From: Leucocoprinus leucothites
Taxonomy: Eukaryota; Basidiomycota; Agaricomycetes; Agaricales; Agaricaceae
Length of the DNA: 64,000 bases
Direction of reading: 5' to 3'
NCBI GenBank assembly: GCA_013368445.1
Contig: JAACJO010000001.1
Span: 992,001-1,056,000 of the forward strand
Shown: in pieces, positions 1-11,500 of the stretch
Numbering within the stretch: position 1 is the first letter of the stretch
Layout of the letters: each line of letters begins with the position of its first letter
Notes under the pieces: generated by a model
The model's input: the letters and a program-made list of their open reading frames with translations, nothing else
Databases searched by the model: none
What the model was told of the DNA's origin: nothing
Translations under genes and position numbers: made by a program

Positions 1-267
1 GAATGGTCCAACGAGGATCAAGAAACACAAGAACTGAAAAAACTGACTCAGCTGGATCGCCTTCACAAGCTGATGATCGGGGTGAACTTACAAAACTTTA
101 CAGCAGCTTGAGTCGGGATTAGAAAGTATATATGGCAGAGTAGATTATACTAAAACCTACTCAAGCTCCCGTTAGCAAAACTTAACTCCCTTAAACTCCA
201 ATTTCCAGAAGAGAAACCAACTTACCAGAATAGAAGAGCATAGAACCAAACCTCCCAAGAGTCGATA

Positions 268-788
268 TCATGCCGCAACCAACTCAGACGCGCCGTTTGA
301 CATCCTCAACCACAACCAATACCTCACCGTCCTATCCAACGTCCAAAAATCCCTCAGGCAAGACCTCCGCAGCCATCCTTCCTCATCTAGTACCTCGACA
401 CTCACCGCCAACGCCACAAGCAACCACAACCCAACCGCACAGAAAAACGCCGCAAGAAATCTCGACCTCGCGCGCGCATCCGCTGATCCTCTAGCTTCAT
501 AATACGCGTACGGCAACAACGGCTGGTTACTTGCGAGTGGCGTCGGCCCATATCCCGGATGATGCGGTGGAAGTTGCGGTCCGCTGGGCATCACCATCGC
601 CGCAGACTGTTGTTGATGATGAAAGTGGTGCGGCGAGGGGGTGGAGGTATGAGAGGCGTTTGGATGGCCAGCAGGGAACGCGCCCATTGATGAAGACGAA
701 GAGGGTCCTGCTGCGAACTCCGTATATGGAGGTGGGGGTGCTACTGGTGTTGAGGGTGTTGGCACGGAATCGTGATTAATTCGCGACA
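268..788 (-). CDS. Small single-pass membrane protein with PPxY motif (family not recognised)
   Basis: Single-exon reading frame of 173 residues from the ATG at 788; an in-frame ATG at 864 would add 25 residues. The first 100 residues are Pro/Ser/His/Gln-rich and look disordered. They contain PPPPY at about residues 18-22, which fits the PPxY ligand of WW domains such as those of Rsp5/NEDD4 ubiquitin ligases. A short basic stretch (ARARSR) precedes one hydrophobic segment at about 111-131, followed by an acidic then basic tail of about 40 residues. There is no signal peptide. By known PPxY membrane proteins it could act as a ubiquitin-ligase adaptor, but that is inference from the motif alone. 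A CACGTG lies about 190 bp upstream of the start. Confidence 0.6.
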
Positions 789-976
789 TCTCCTTGTATC
801 CTTGCCCTCGTGTAGATTTATGTCCCGGTTTTACCCCCAAACCTACTTCGTCTATGGCACACAAGTGCGTTATGGCGACGTAAACTTCTGCGAGTCAATT
901 GCACTCCTGAACCTGTTGAGAGTCGAGACGAGTCCGCACAAAAGACAATATGCCAGTAAGGATGCGCAGCGCTGCA

Positions 977-982
977 CACGTG
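977..982. promoter_or_regulatory. CACGTG E-box upstream of the PPxY membrane protein gene
   Basis: Perfect palindromic CACGTG about 190 bp before the likely start codon of the minus-strand gene to its left. This hexamer is the core site of bHLH factors such as Cbf1. One copy alone is weak evidence. Confidence 0.25.
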
Positions 983-1837
983 CAGAGTAAAGTCTAAACA
1001 CGAGGCTGAGGGTCTTCGGCGTTTACTCGTCAAAATCACGCTACCTCGTAGGTGTGTGTCGAGTGTCAAAAACAAAGAGGCAGGACCGAGTGCACTAGAA
1101 GTTCTCTTTGTCCGTCGGGCGCCAATAACAATTCGAATTTGAGTCTATCCGAACAAGCGATCGACGTGCAAACGTTCAGATAATGCTTCGAATTATTGGC
1201 AAACAAATAAAAGAGTGGGAGGGGAGGGCAAAGGAGCCAGGTGGTGGATGGGTGGTAAGAAACACAACACAATCAGGTACCTTGGATGATCAATCCACAA
1301 CCAAGATAAGTGTCCTCGGCGCAAAGAGGCGGACTGGCGTCTTGCATGTTAACGTACGGCCCCCATGTGACACCGGCTGAAGTGATGATGAACGCTCAGT
1401 CGGTCCGTCAGGCCACGGTACACCAAAGCTTGACTTGGGCACGCACACGTATCGCTGTATCACTCCGCCACCTCGTAGTGTCCATGTAACCTTCTGCCCT
1501 CAGGTCAATTTCAAACATTCCAACCATCAATGCATCGGTAATCAGTCACTTAGGCCTCAGATAAGATTAGATCAAACCACCTAAAAATACTATCCCCACT
1601 CTGCTACTTAGCAAGAAATATTTTAGGCAACAAAACATTGATCGATGATCCTGGCACGCCATCGCATGAAAAGATGCTTCCGTCCGCAGTCACGATTCCA
1701 ATCCTCACAATAAAGAAACTTTCCCAGACACACCTGAGTCAACTACAGTCACAAAGCTTAATCTCCATACTAATTTCACCTCCGAAATCGGATTCAAAAG
1801 CACACTACTACCAATTGGCGGAATTAAGTGATGACCT

Positions 1838-1921
1838 ACTAGATAGGGAAGTTGCGTCCCCGATGGATAGAATGCGCAAATCCGACACAGAACTCTTACC
1901 CTTTACCAGTACCTTGGAGAA
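1838..1921 (+). repeat. Degenerate direct repeat, copy 1
   Basis: Resembles 2124-2200 in the same orientation. Shared blocks include an AGGGA start, a GAT/GAG-GGATAG block and the identical core AAATCCGACACAGAAC, followed by similar CTT and CCTTT stretches. By eye about three quarters of the bases match over about 75 bases, with small indels. It could be an old local duplication or part of a decayed repeat family. Confidence 0.45.
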
Positions 1922-2123
1922 CGCGCGTGGTTGTACCTTCCACTTATGTATTAGATCTCAATTGACTACATGTCTTGACAAACCCGATTGACGAGGACCG
2001 TTCCAAGTCAACGGAAGGGGAATTGAATTGCTCCACTAGAGCTTCTGAAGATCACAGACCGAGGGGCGCGAAATACAGACATAATCGATATTACACGATC
2101 TAGTATGAGTGAATAGTGGTAAG

Positions 2124-2200
2124 CTAGGGACACAAATGATGACCCCGAGGGATAGAACTCAAAATCCGACACAGAACCCTTGCCTTTAGTGCCTTAGACT
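2124..2200 (+). repeat. Degenerate direct repeat, copy 2
   Basis: Second copy of the repeat at 1838-1921, about 290 bases downstream. The 16-base core is identical; the flanks have diverged by substitutions and small gaps. Confidence 0.45.
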
Positions 2201-3595
2201 GGAACAACAGTGACATTCGCAGCGCAGATGTCACTTCTCTCGTATTCTCTTCCGAAAAAAATAAATACATTCAACCTGATCCATGGTCTTAAGCACAAAA
2301 CACCGATCATGACTTATGTCTCAAGCACAAAACTTTACCACTACTTCAGCCGATCTTCGCAGCCGCCATCATGTGGATCATCATGCCCATAAGTAAGAGA
2401 AATGCTACTATCCTTCTCAGGCTGGTAGGCGTCTCTCCAGCATTAATCTTGATTGATTAACGAACAAATTGAATTACTTCTTTCCATCCAGAAGTCACAG
2501 AAGCAAGGCGAAAGTCTTTCCCCACGCCCTGGATGTAATTCGGTACCATGATGAACTTCAAGTCATTATCATATGTATCATGCCCACGCGATGTCGACAA
2601 AGCCAAGACAAATCACATTAACCGCTCGGGTGCTATAAATTCGACTCTCCCAAGTGATATAAACGAACTTCGGATTATCCTAGTCCCAGAGAATCAGTCT
2701 TTGAAGCCACAGAGCCAATACATTTCCGAGTCAAGGGAGCGACAGCACGTAAACTTTGTACAAGGCTATGATCTCTATCATCAAATCATAAAACAGCTTC
2801 CTGAGCCATTCTGTAGGTTCGTCCAGTCGCCGTTCCCCTTCCTCCAGTTCATAAAGCCCACGCTCTATCCCCAGCCCGTGAATTTCACTATACCCTAGTA
2901 TGCTTGGCCGGGTAAGCTTCCAGTAGAATATCTAGTACCCTCCCACAGGCAACTTCATTGTTTAGTAATTAAGTTTAAGTTTGAAAGGGATTTACAAAGG
3001 GGTTGGTTTCCTTCCCGCAAACGCGTGGAAGAAAAGTTAATGTACCTTGTCCCTGGTTTCAAAGTGTCTTTCGTAAACACACCCGTAAAGGCAAATGTGG
3101 CGTTAGCATATTCTTCCAATAGACGGACAAAAATATATCGCGGAGCAGAGACCGAGATGAGTACTTGTATTTTTGGACGATTCTTGCAGGGAAATATTGG
3201 TCCCAGAGAGATACGATAGGAGCGACCGAAACAACGGTTACTTGACGTCGATCTCACAAGCACATGCTCCTGCCAGTATTCGAGAGTACATATCAGAAAA
3301 TTCATAAAGGAAGTGGTAGCTTAATACGCTGACCCCAAAAGGTTGGACATGCGAGCCCGGAGAACCACGGAAAGCCCTTCGATACCAGGAAAAAAAAAAA
3401 CTCTAGACCATAAAAATGATAGGATACCAAGTTGTCGGATATTTAAAAAACCGTCCGTGGAAGGCAGAAAAACCGAAATAGTCATGAGTGTGATCCAGAG
3501 AACCATGTGTGGCACACGAATGCACAACGTCTCGGAATCCGATAATCCTCGACCGGCGAAATGCATCAAAATCCAAACTCATGACACACCAGCTT

Positions 3596-4612
3596 TTAGA
3601 CACTCCCGGGGATATGTTTCTTAATGAAGGCTTTGAGATCCTCCAACTCTTCTAGATTTGTTTCATGGCCTATGCCGCTGTAAACCTTGCGAAAGAGACC
3701 TGGTTGATCCCTCCTGCTGGATCGTGGAATTCCTATAGACGTCTCGAGGAACCTTACAGACTCCTCTGAGAGTTCCGATCTAATTAGGGCGTCGTTCGCC
3801 CCGTAACCCCAGAAAACGGACGTCGAAGGTGCATGGGGTTTCGCCATCTAATGGAATATCCTTAGCAAAGCTAACAATGTAGGTCGGGGATCAAAACGTA
3901 CACGTTTGAAGTCGGATCGTAGAGGAAGCCAGCTGCTCAGAATGGCAAGCCCTGCCAGCTTGTAGTCGCCAGTGAGGCCTACCAGAAGAGACATGGCACC
4001 TCCCTGACTAAACCCACCAAGGAATATTCGGTGGGGAGGGGTACCAGACTTAATTTCGCTTGCTACGAGCTGAGAAATGAGGTTTTTGGATTCCAGCATC
4101 CCATCCTTGTCCTCTTTTGCATTCAGCCCAAAAGAATAGATGTCAAACCTTTGTAGTCTGACGTCATACAATTTGTCGGGCGATAAATGAAGACGCATCT
4201 TACCATGATGGCATTGTAAAGCCCATATTGGCTGTGACAGGCCGAACATGGCTATTGGATAATTCGGTTCGGTAACGATGAGAATTCGGAAAGCATTCAT
4301 AAGGACTCGGCTATCTATTGATGAGGGAATGACTCACGAGTGAGGGAGAATCCATTTGACGTGGTTCAATCCTGGGTCTTGACGAAGCATGTCCGCCACA
4401 GGCTTCCAGCCATTTCCACTGTCCCCTAGTCCCTAAGCAAGTACGTCCGAGTCAGCATGAGATTGTTCAGAGTGAAATTCAGGAACGGGTTGACAAGCCG
4501 TTCCATAAGTAAAAGGCGACCAAGGAGCGACACGCACATGGATAAAGATGACAGTTGCCGTGTGCTTTGAGATCGCAGGGAGGGTGAGGTACTTTAGAGG
4601 ATGAGAGGTCAT
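3596..4612 (-). CDS. Acyl-protein thioesterase / lysophospholipase (APT1 type)
   Basis: Alpha/beta-hydrolase that in this family removes palmitate from cytosolic S-acylated proteins and hydrolyses lysophospholipids. The catalytic Ser is in GFSQGGA, the Asp in GANDALI and the His in GIGHETN, in the usual order. The oxyanion-loop motif HGLGDSGNGW and the PVTANMGFTMPSW block are also present. The frame is rebuilt from five exons. Introns follow FIH, follow LPH, split the Trp codon of MPSW, and follow SDFKR at a GTACGT donor; all phases agree. The start at 4612 (MTSHPLKYLTLPA) matches the family N-terminus; an in-frame ATG at 4693 would add 27 residues without family support. It diverges from TRM10 across about 280 bp. 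Confidence 0.9.
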
Positions 4613-4890
4613 TTGGGAAGAGGGAGTAGAAGAAGAAGAGGGGTATCGATGCAGAAACAGTGCAGGTAAGTGAGGGAAGAGAGGGAAGAGCAAGAAAGCA
4701 AAGATAATAGCGAGAACAGAGGAACAGAGGAACAGAGGAACTTAAAGTAGGTGGACGATATATATAATATCGGCATTCACCGGCCTATTTGTCCGGCGAT
4801 TTCGATCGAGGACCGAGATATCCAGTTGCAAGCCATCGTTGCTTTCCACTCCGAGAACGGATTGATCGCCATCTGTCACTCGTCACTCTT
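4613..4890. promoter_or_regulatory. Shared divergent promoter, APT1-type gene and TRM10
   Basis: The two start codons are 278 bp apart and face away from each other. A TATATATAAT tract at 4759-4768 lies near the middle and could serve either direction as a TATA-like element. Direct GAGGAACA repeats sit on the left side. Confidence 0.5.
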
Positions 4891-6033
4891 ATGGACCCTC
4901 CCACCCAACTTCCTCCCCTTTCGAAATCGGCCCAGAAAAAAGCTGCCCGGGCCGCCCGCTTTGCGGAGCTCAAGCTCGAGCGTCGTGCGAAGGAGAAGGA
5001 AGTAAAGAAGGAGAAAAAGCGCATCCGAGCTGAGAAACGTGCTGCAGGCGAGCTTGATGAGGCCGATGAAGCGGAGAGAGCTAGGCAGAAGAAAAAGTCT
5101 AGAGTCGAGTTCGACGGGCAAGTCGTTGTCGATCTTGGTTTCGATCACCTCATGAGCGAAAAGGTAGCGCATTACTCCTTGGCTACACCGTCTATCCAGC
5201 ATACCATAATGAAGTCTTGCCCAGGAGGTCAAATCACTCTGCTCCCAGTTGGCCTACACCCACAGTGCCAATCGCAATTCGTCCTATCCCTTCTCCCTAC
5301 TATTTACTTCTTTGAATGGAAGGGCGCTCGATCGCCTTGAGAGCTTGAATGACGCTGGATACAAACGCTGGACGAAGACAGAGTGGTGGACAGAAGGTTA
5401 CGAACGCCTTTGGGAGGCTAAATCGGATACGCCACAGACCGAAGGGGAAGTGTCCAAGATGCCGATTATCTGCGCCAAAGAAACTATTGTTTACCTCACG
5501 GCCGATTCCAATGAAGAACTTTCGGAACTGAAGCCTGATGAAACGTATATCATTGGCGGTATCGTGGACCATAACCGGTATAAAGTACGCCGGACATGTC
5601 GTCTCGATAACCGGTTTAATACTGACTTTCAGGACAGAACTTGTGCGAGAACAAAGCCAAGGAGTCCAACATACGGACAGCCAGGCTACCGATCGGAAAA
5701 TACCTTGCCAATTTCACAACCCGCAAGGTCCTCACTGTGAATCAAGTCTTTGAGATTCTTATCAAGTGGGCCGAGACGAAGAGTTGGGAAGTTGCGTTGA
5801 ACCATGTGATGCCCAAGCGTAAATTCAATACAGAGGGAAAACATAGCAAAACGAAAACAAATGTTGATGGAGACGAGGAAGGGGAACCAGCTGACGGACC
5901 ACAAGGGTCGGCGACAGAAGCAGGAAATGTGGTGAAAGCCAATACCAACGATGCTGCTGTAGACCAGCGGGGAAACAAAGATCGCGGCGTTGGAGATTTC
6001 GATCGGACACCACAGCTCGCAGGCGACACATAG
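4891..6033 (+). CDS. TRM10: tRNA (guanine(9)-N1)-methyltransferase
   Basis: SPOUT-fold methyltransferase that methylates N1 of purine 9 in tRNAs using S-adenosylmethionine. Three exons (4891-5163, 5225-5584, 5638-6033) give 342 residues, close to fungal Trm10. The N-terminus is Lys/Arg/Glu-rich and coiled, as expected for tRNA contact. Catalytic-domain landmarks include SLNGRALDRL, a YLTADS strand, IIGGIVDHNRYK with the family Asp, the LPIGKYL loop, and RKVLTVNQVFEI ahead of the C-terminal helix. Splicing restores the RYK-NLCENKA join across the second intron. A hydrophilic, probably disordered tail of about 70 residues follows PKRKF. No defects were seen. Confidence 0.92.
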
Positions 6034-6487
6034 GAGCTACGCAGAGCAGCAGTCCTTTGTGACTTCGTGCCAGAGGTATCAATACGACGGGCTAAACGCT
6101 TTTCGCGACTTTCTGCTCAAAATATACTAATAACTAAACGTCAAGTAGATAACTTATTTTTGGCCCTGCTTGTTCTGAAATCTCATCAAGCTTTAGGCCG
6201 GTATACTAGAATAGGCATTGACTTCTTCAGGTCTTCAATCAAAGACCTTTCGTGAGGTTATAGTCACTTAGTGAATTCTTACTAACTCCTCGGAGGAAAA
6301 TTAAGGATTTCGGCCATTCTTTCAGCACACCGTTCTCTGCCTCAAGTTCTCGCGCCAGCATCCAGAGCAAAGGAGCTACACTTCATTTGCTATGTTGTTG
6401 AATGCCAGAGTCTGGGGGTGGGGGATAGGCGACCGGTGTTTTATAGCAAAATCCGGCTGGGATTATAAATCCCTAAAGGAGCATGTA
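6034..6487. other. Convergent 3' region between TRM10 and NDUFAF5
   Basis: About 450 bp between two converging stop codons. It holds only short frames and AT-rich tracts that could be polyadenylation regions for both transcripts. No gene or repeat was seen. Confidence 0.5.
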
Positions 6488-7954
6488 CTAGAGAACTTCT
6501 TTTAGGTTGACCTTTCCTGTGCCTCGGTCCAGTGGCTTGGGTTGGGTAGGTGCCGGCTTCCAACCAATCTATGAACCAAATCAGAACTATATTAACTTGC
6601 GGGACTAGGAATCAAGCACCATATAAATAACCTGGAAGGTTGCAGGGATTGATCCATCGTCATTGCCGTGCAGTTCTGGGAAAAGTATCAGTAAATATTC
6701 CCCAAAAGCTAAGGAGGTCCTCGACCTTTGTAAATCGCTGATGCTGCGGCAAGGGTGTCTCGGTGGATGAAAGGCCGTCTGGGAAAGAGTTATGGACGTT
6801 GGAAGGATACGTCATGGTGTGTAAATGCCCACCGTCCAATGACTGCATTTCCTTCACCCATCTCTCCAAGGTCTTCCATTAACTCCCACATGCTGGGATA
6901 ACCCACTTTGACCTCGTCTATATCCACCGTTAATAGAGTGAAACCAGCCCGGCCCAGTAGATTGGATATGTCTCGGGTATCTGTAGATCGGGGCGGGCCT
7001 GAGCACTAGGGTAAAAGCAAACAAAAGACGAACTGACCAGTCATAGGAGATATACGCGGCGAAATGCCTCCCTCTCTCTCGACTTCTGCAAGCTGAAGGG
7101 CCGTTCTTCGGGTGTGTAAGTCACGGGACGATTGAAAGGATGATGTCCTTCGTCACCTTAGCTCAAACAGTGTGTCGCCCCCGAACATGGCCCCCAAGAA
7201 AAGACCATCTGCCTGAAGGGCTTCTTTAATCTGAACCAGTGCACCTAGTTGACATAGGTATCGAGAAGGAACCACAGAATAGTTGACAGACCTGGGAGAT
7301 CATTAACCCAGTGTAAGCTCAGACAGGAGACGACTGCCTCCTGGGAGTTTGGAGAAATAATTTGAAGAAGGCTTTCTTCGTCGCCGTGCCGGCGTTCAAC
7401 CTCGACTGTAGACAGTATATGTTAACGCTGTTGAAAGACTGAAGGAACCTGTCGCTGACCCTCAAATTCTTCATCTGTATCGCGATTGAGAGTTGCATCT
7501 GGGGTTGGTTAGTCGGTTGGAGTGAGAATATAACAACGATTTTAAGACACACGGCTGCTGTCAATCATAATAGACTTTTTGACTTTCTCTGGTTCAAGCA
7601 ATTTGGAAAAGTGGCCGGGTCCTGAACCAAGGTCAACAATCGTGTTGAATGTGCGTTTGATGTCCTGGATGCATGAATTTAATTTATCAGAATATTTCCA
7701 TTTGCTCATGGGTACAGACGTGCCAAAAACCTCTCCATCATGCGATGCGCAACCTCATCCCGAACATAATCTACAAGTCGGCTCTGCTCGCCACCATTCC
7801 GGCTAGCCGCGCCATCCCGCTGCATGCACTTGACATTGCGATCAAACACCTGATATGGGCCAACAGTATTGAAGCTCGGGGCTGGTGAGTTGACGGAATG
7901 GGAGGCATAACGGCGCGCCGAGGGCCATATGCGTGCAAGTCGAGAAAGAGACAT
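6488..7954 (-). CDS. NDUFAF5: NDUFAF5-like mitochondrial complex I assembly methyltransferase-fold protein
   Basis: Class I SAM-fold protein. The human NDUFAF5 hydroxylates an arginine of complex I subunit NDUFS7 during early assembly at the inner membrane. The start at 7954 gives a basic, amphipathic N-terminus ([19 protein letters not shown]) typical of mitochondrial import. It is followed by the family motif [11 protein letters not shown], the SAM-binding loop [14 protein letters not shown], then [17 protein letters not shown] and [18 protein letters not shown]. The C-terminus reads IGWKPAP then [15 protein letters not shown]. There are six or more introns; I did not fix every junction in the middle, so exon boundaries there are approximate. 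The presence of this gene implies a complex I-containing respiratory chain. Confidence 0.87.
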
Positions 7955-8568
7955 GATGGATTGTTCTCACGACGCCGTGACGCGTCACGTCTCTTGTCTT
8001 CTTCCACGATAGAAATAGACAAGCGCTGGAGGCACGCTCAGAGCCAGTTATCAGAGCGGCTACCAAACCAGAAATAGACAAAATGCACTCTATTCCAGAC
8101 AGTTTGTGTTATTTGATTCTATATGGTAGGGAAATTCCGCTTAGACTTGTTCTTTGTTCTAATGATGCAAAAGTTACCAATTTTCTTGAAAGTGGCACTT
8201 GTATTACCAGTAGTGCCCCAACCTCGAATTGAATACTATCCCTACGCTTTGTACTGGTGGTCTCCGCTGTGTAAGTAAGTTTCACCTTGTTAATTTACTA
8301 CTGTATTACCTGCTCCTGTTTTGTCATGGAGAAAATAGTTGGCACCCTGACCTCACATATCTTCTGGGTCCTCGTGAGAAGCTTAAATGGTTATTGCTCA
8401 GTATGTATGAATGTTCTCACGGCTGGTCACGCGTTTTGGCACTCAAGGACTGCCTTCTACTTAGATACTTACGCTCAATTGCTGCTTTCCCTATCATCGG
8501 ATTGGGTGTTCATTGATTCCGTATCTTCATTTTCTTATTTTCTCGCGCCCTCCGAGGTGCAAACGCAG
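7955..8568. promoter_or_regulatory. Divergent intergenic region, NDUFAF5 and C2H2 zinc-finger gene
   Basis: About 610 bp between two outward-facing starts. An upstream in-frame ATG at 8287 would extend the zinc-finger protein by 94 residues of hydrophobic, low-quality sequence, so I read this as 5' UTR and promoter. No clear TATA box. Confidence 0.4.
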
Positions 8569-11500
8569 ATGAGTGATCAGCCGTCGCGCGCTTTCGTTTC
8601 ACGAGAAGAGTATGAACGAAATAAAAACGCGATTGCCGGCTATCGGGCGCATCTCGCTATGTATGAGCACGTTAACGAACAGGGCCTGCAAAATCAGTTG
8701 GAACTGGAGCGGGTAGAGCAAAGGCTGCAGGAGCAAATACGCCAAGGCGAGGAAGCTAGGTGAGGTTTTTGTGGTCGGCAGTACTTTTCGTCATTCACCC
8801 ATTTTCAGGCGACATTTAATGGTTTTGAACCAGTATAAGGCGTGAGTATTCCGGATACACATTAAATTACGTTGCTCAAGTATAAATTACAGCAGACGCA
8901 TTACTGACGGTGAGACGGTGGCTCGTGAGATGAGCGTTACACACCCAGCCGTTTCGCCGGTCGTCGTCCCTAGTGTACAACCGGTGGCAAGTTCTGCTTA
9001 TATTGAGGAGATTCATGAGCACAGAGCAGGTTAAATTTTCTAATCTTGTGCTGCTGTGACTCACCTTGGTGTGTTTAGGCACCGACGGGTACGAACCACT
9101 CTAATTACGTCCCCCATTCAGCACCGAAGCATACGCATGCCCGGGAACCGGCCCAGCCCAGCCACCAGCACCAGCACCACCAGCACCAGCACCAGCACCA
9201 GCACCAGCACCAGCACCAGCACCAGCCCACTAATGCCCCATTCCACCACCAGACATATCATACGCAGAATAACCCACCCGCACAGCGACACATACCTACT
9301 CCACCACAACGGTCACAATCGAGTGCGCAACCTGTTCATAACCTCCCCCAGCATCACCAAGGATATCAAATGAACTCAGTAGCTCCCCAGCAAGCTTATT
9401 CCTGGAACCCCTCACAGACACACACTCAATCCCAAAATGCTCGACAAACACGACCAACCCCTCAAGACCCATATCGACAGCTTCAACGGCAACAGGAAAT
9501 AGCGAGACAAGCAGCAAATACACAACAGTATATTACGCTACCGCCGGTTTATTACCCACCTACTCGTGAAACCTCTGCTATGAACCGAGTCCCTACACCC
9601 AATCAGGTACCAGCTCGTGTTGATGGTCAGCTCGGACAGGGTGTACCTCAGAGTTTTCCCAGTGCAAGTGAGATACGGACACAACAACAATCTCAACCTT
9701 CGGAGGTAGCGGTTCAAGCACGGGTAGCTCCAAGTGTAACCACCCACAACAATCCTGTCACTTCCATGGCAATAGCCAACACCAGTACCAGTACGAACTC
9801 AGTTAATTGTGTGCATGAAGTAATTCTAAATCTAAATTCTCAGCAGCAAAGTTGACATCAAACCTGGACGGTGCGTTGGGGCCTATTCAGCAAAAGAGCA
9901 ATAATTCGGTTCGTACTTGACGGGTTTCTCTACATATTATCATTGACAGTCATTTTTTCGTTCAGTCCGACTCTATGCTAGCGCCATCCGCTCAAGTTAA
10001 CACATCGACTCAGCCATTTGCCGTATGTAGATCGTTAAGCTTCTTTGGAGTAATACTTCTCTAACTTCTGGTTCCTCCCTAATTATAGTCCCGGAATACT
10101 TCAGCTACTCTTGTCGCGCCTCATGATAGCAGTGTGAAGAAAAATTTACCCGAGGCACCTTCATCCTCGTCCTCAGTAAATCCCGTTTCTCGGGCGACTC
10201 CTGCGACTCCCGCTGCTCAGCAGCGGCCTACAAGTTCTGGTGTCGGAACACACAATCTGCCCGCATCGCCCATGAGGACGCCAAAGGAGGCAGACAAAAA
10301 ACACCTCGCGCGCGATATTCTACGAGCCTTAAAGCGCCCAAGACCGGAAAGTTCAGTATCACAAGGACCGGAACCTAAACGTCATGCACCAGAGGTCACT
10401 GCCGCGAAATCAGCTATCGTGCAGCCAACGCCGCAAGCATCCAGCTCTCCGTCGTTGATAACTGCTCGGCCAATACCTTCGACGTCCACTTCAACGCATC
10501 CCGTCTCAATACATAAAATCCCGACTCTACCAGTATCTACCCAGTCGTCGACACCCAATGTTACAGTGCCATCTAACAGTCGACCTTACAACCCACCACC
10601 ATCAGGTTCTACCACGGCCACACCGCCTACTTTGCCCACTGCTCAGCAGAACGCACCTGCTCCCACCGCGTCTTCTTCCACTTCAACTCAGGCTCCAGCT
10701 GCGACAGCTCAAAATAGGGAAGCTATCCCGGTACTTCTGGAAAATTACCCGAATGTCTCTGGCACTCAAACCCTCAACAGCCAAGATATTGCGAAAGTCA
10801 ATCAAGCACCATCTTTCGGCCACTCTTCTGGCCAGTTCCACTATGGTACACTGTCTGGAGGGGATAACGTTCCTCGAAAGCCTCCGCCACCACCCGCTCC
10901 ATTTCCATCCAAGTCTCAGCCAATCGTTGTCACGGTAGTGCCTGCTGCTCGTGTTCCGCTTCAAGTACTGCAATTTAAGCCCATACAGACGCCAGACCAG
11001 CCTGGCCCATCTAGTCAGCCCCCAAGCCCAAACCAAGCCAAGCCCCAGGCTCCTAGCTCTTCCCTCCTTGTAGAAAGTGCTCCTACACCTGTCTCAATTT
11101 CCTCAAATCCGAGAGGGATAGTCAAGGAGGGATTGGATGGTGCCAGAGCCGATAGGGATTCGGTCGCTACAAGCGGGGAAAAGGTGGCTGAGTCGAGAAA
11201 GATCACACCACCGATGGTGTTGCCGCAGGGCAACAAAACACCACTGTTTCTTCCATCTCCGACTTCGTCACCTCATCTAGACACCGCTTCTGCTAAGATT
11301 GAGGAAGTAACGGAGCTTGTATTGTTAGGCAAGAAGGGCAAGGGAAAGGGCAAGGCCGTCGACCCCTCCTCATCCTTATCACCGCCCCTGCCACCCGTTG
11401 CGAAGGGTATACCGTCAGGCTCAAGAACTGTTTCTGCATATGTTTTAGTTCCACCATTACCAGATTATGCAAAAAGATGGAAGAGACAACAATCGTCGGA

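Larger units (their letters stand above)
865..3595. other. Gene-poor stretch of 2.7 kb, no recognisable gene
   Basis: Only short reading frames of up to about 117 codons occur, on both strands, and none resembles a known protein or splices convincingly to a neighbour. The first few hundred bases probably hold the promoter of the small membrane protein on the left. The right end probably holds the 3' end of the acyl-protein thioesterase transcript. A degenerate direct repeat (described separately) lies inside. The stretch may be an eroded gene or transposon remnant, but no terminal repeats or transposase remains were seen. Confidence 0.5.

Noticed and set aside
1638..2898. Plus-strand frames of 117 and 116 codons as small genes
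   Set aside because: No recognisable motif, no splice partners, and the first overlaps a degenerate repeat.
8287..8568. N-terminal extension of the zinc-finger protein from the ATG at 8287
   Set aside because: The added 94 residues are hydrophobic and Cys-rich, unlike the rest; the ATG at 8569 starts a plausible hydrophilic N-terminus.
9118..9309. Val-Leu repeat frame on the minus strand opposite the His-Gln repeat
   Set aside because: Shadow of the CAGCAC microsatellite; splice phases support the plus-strand frame.
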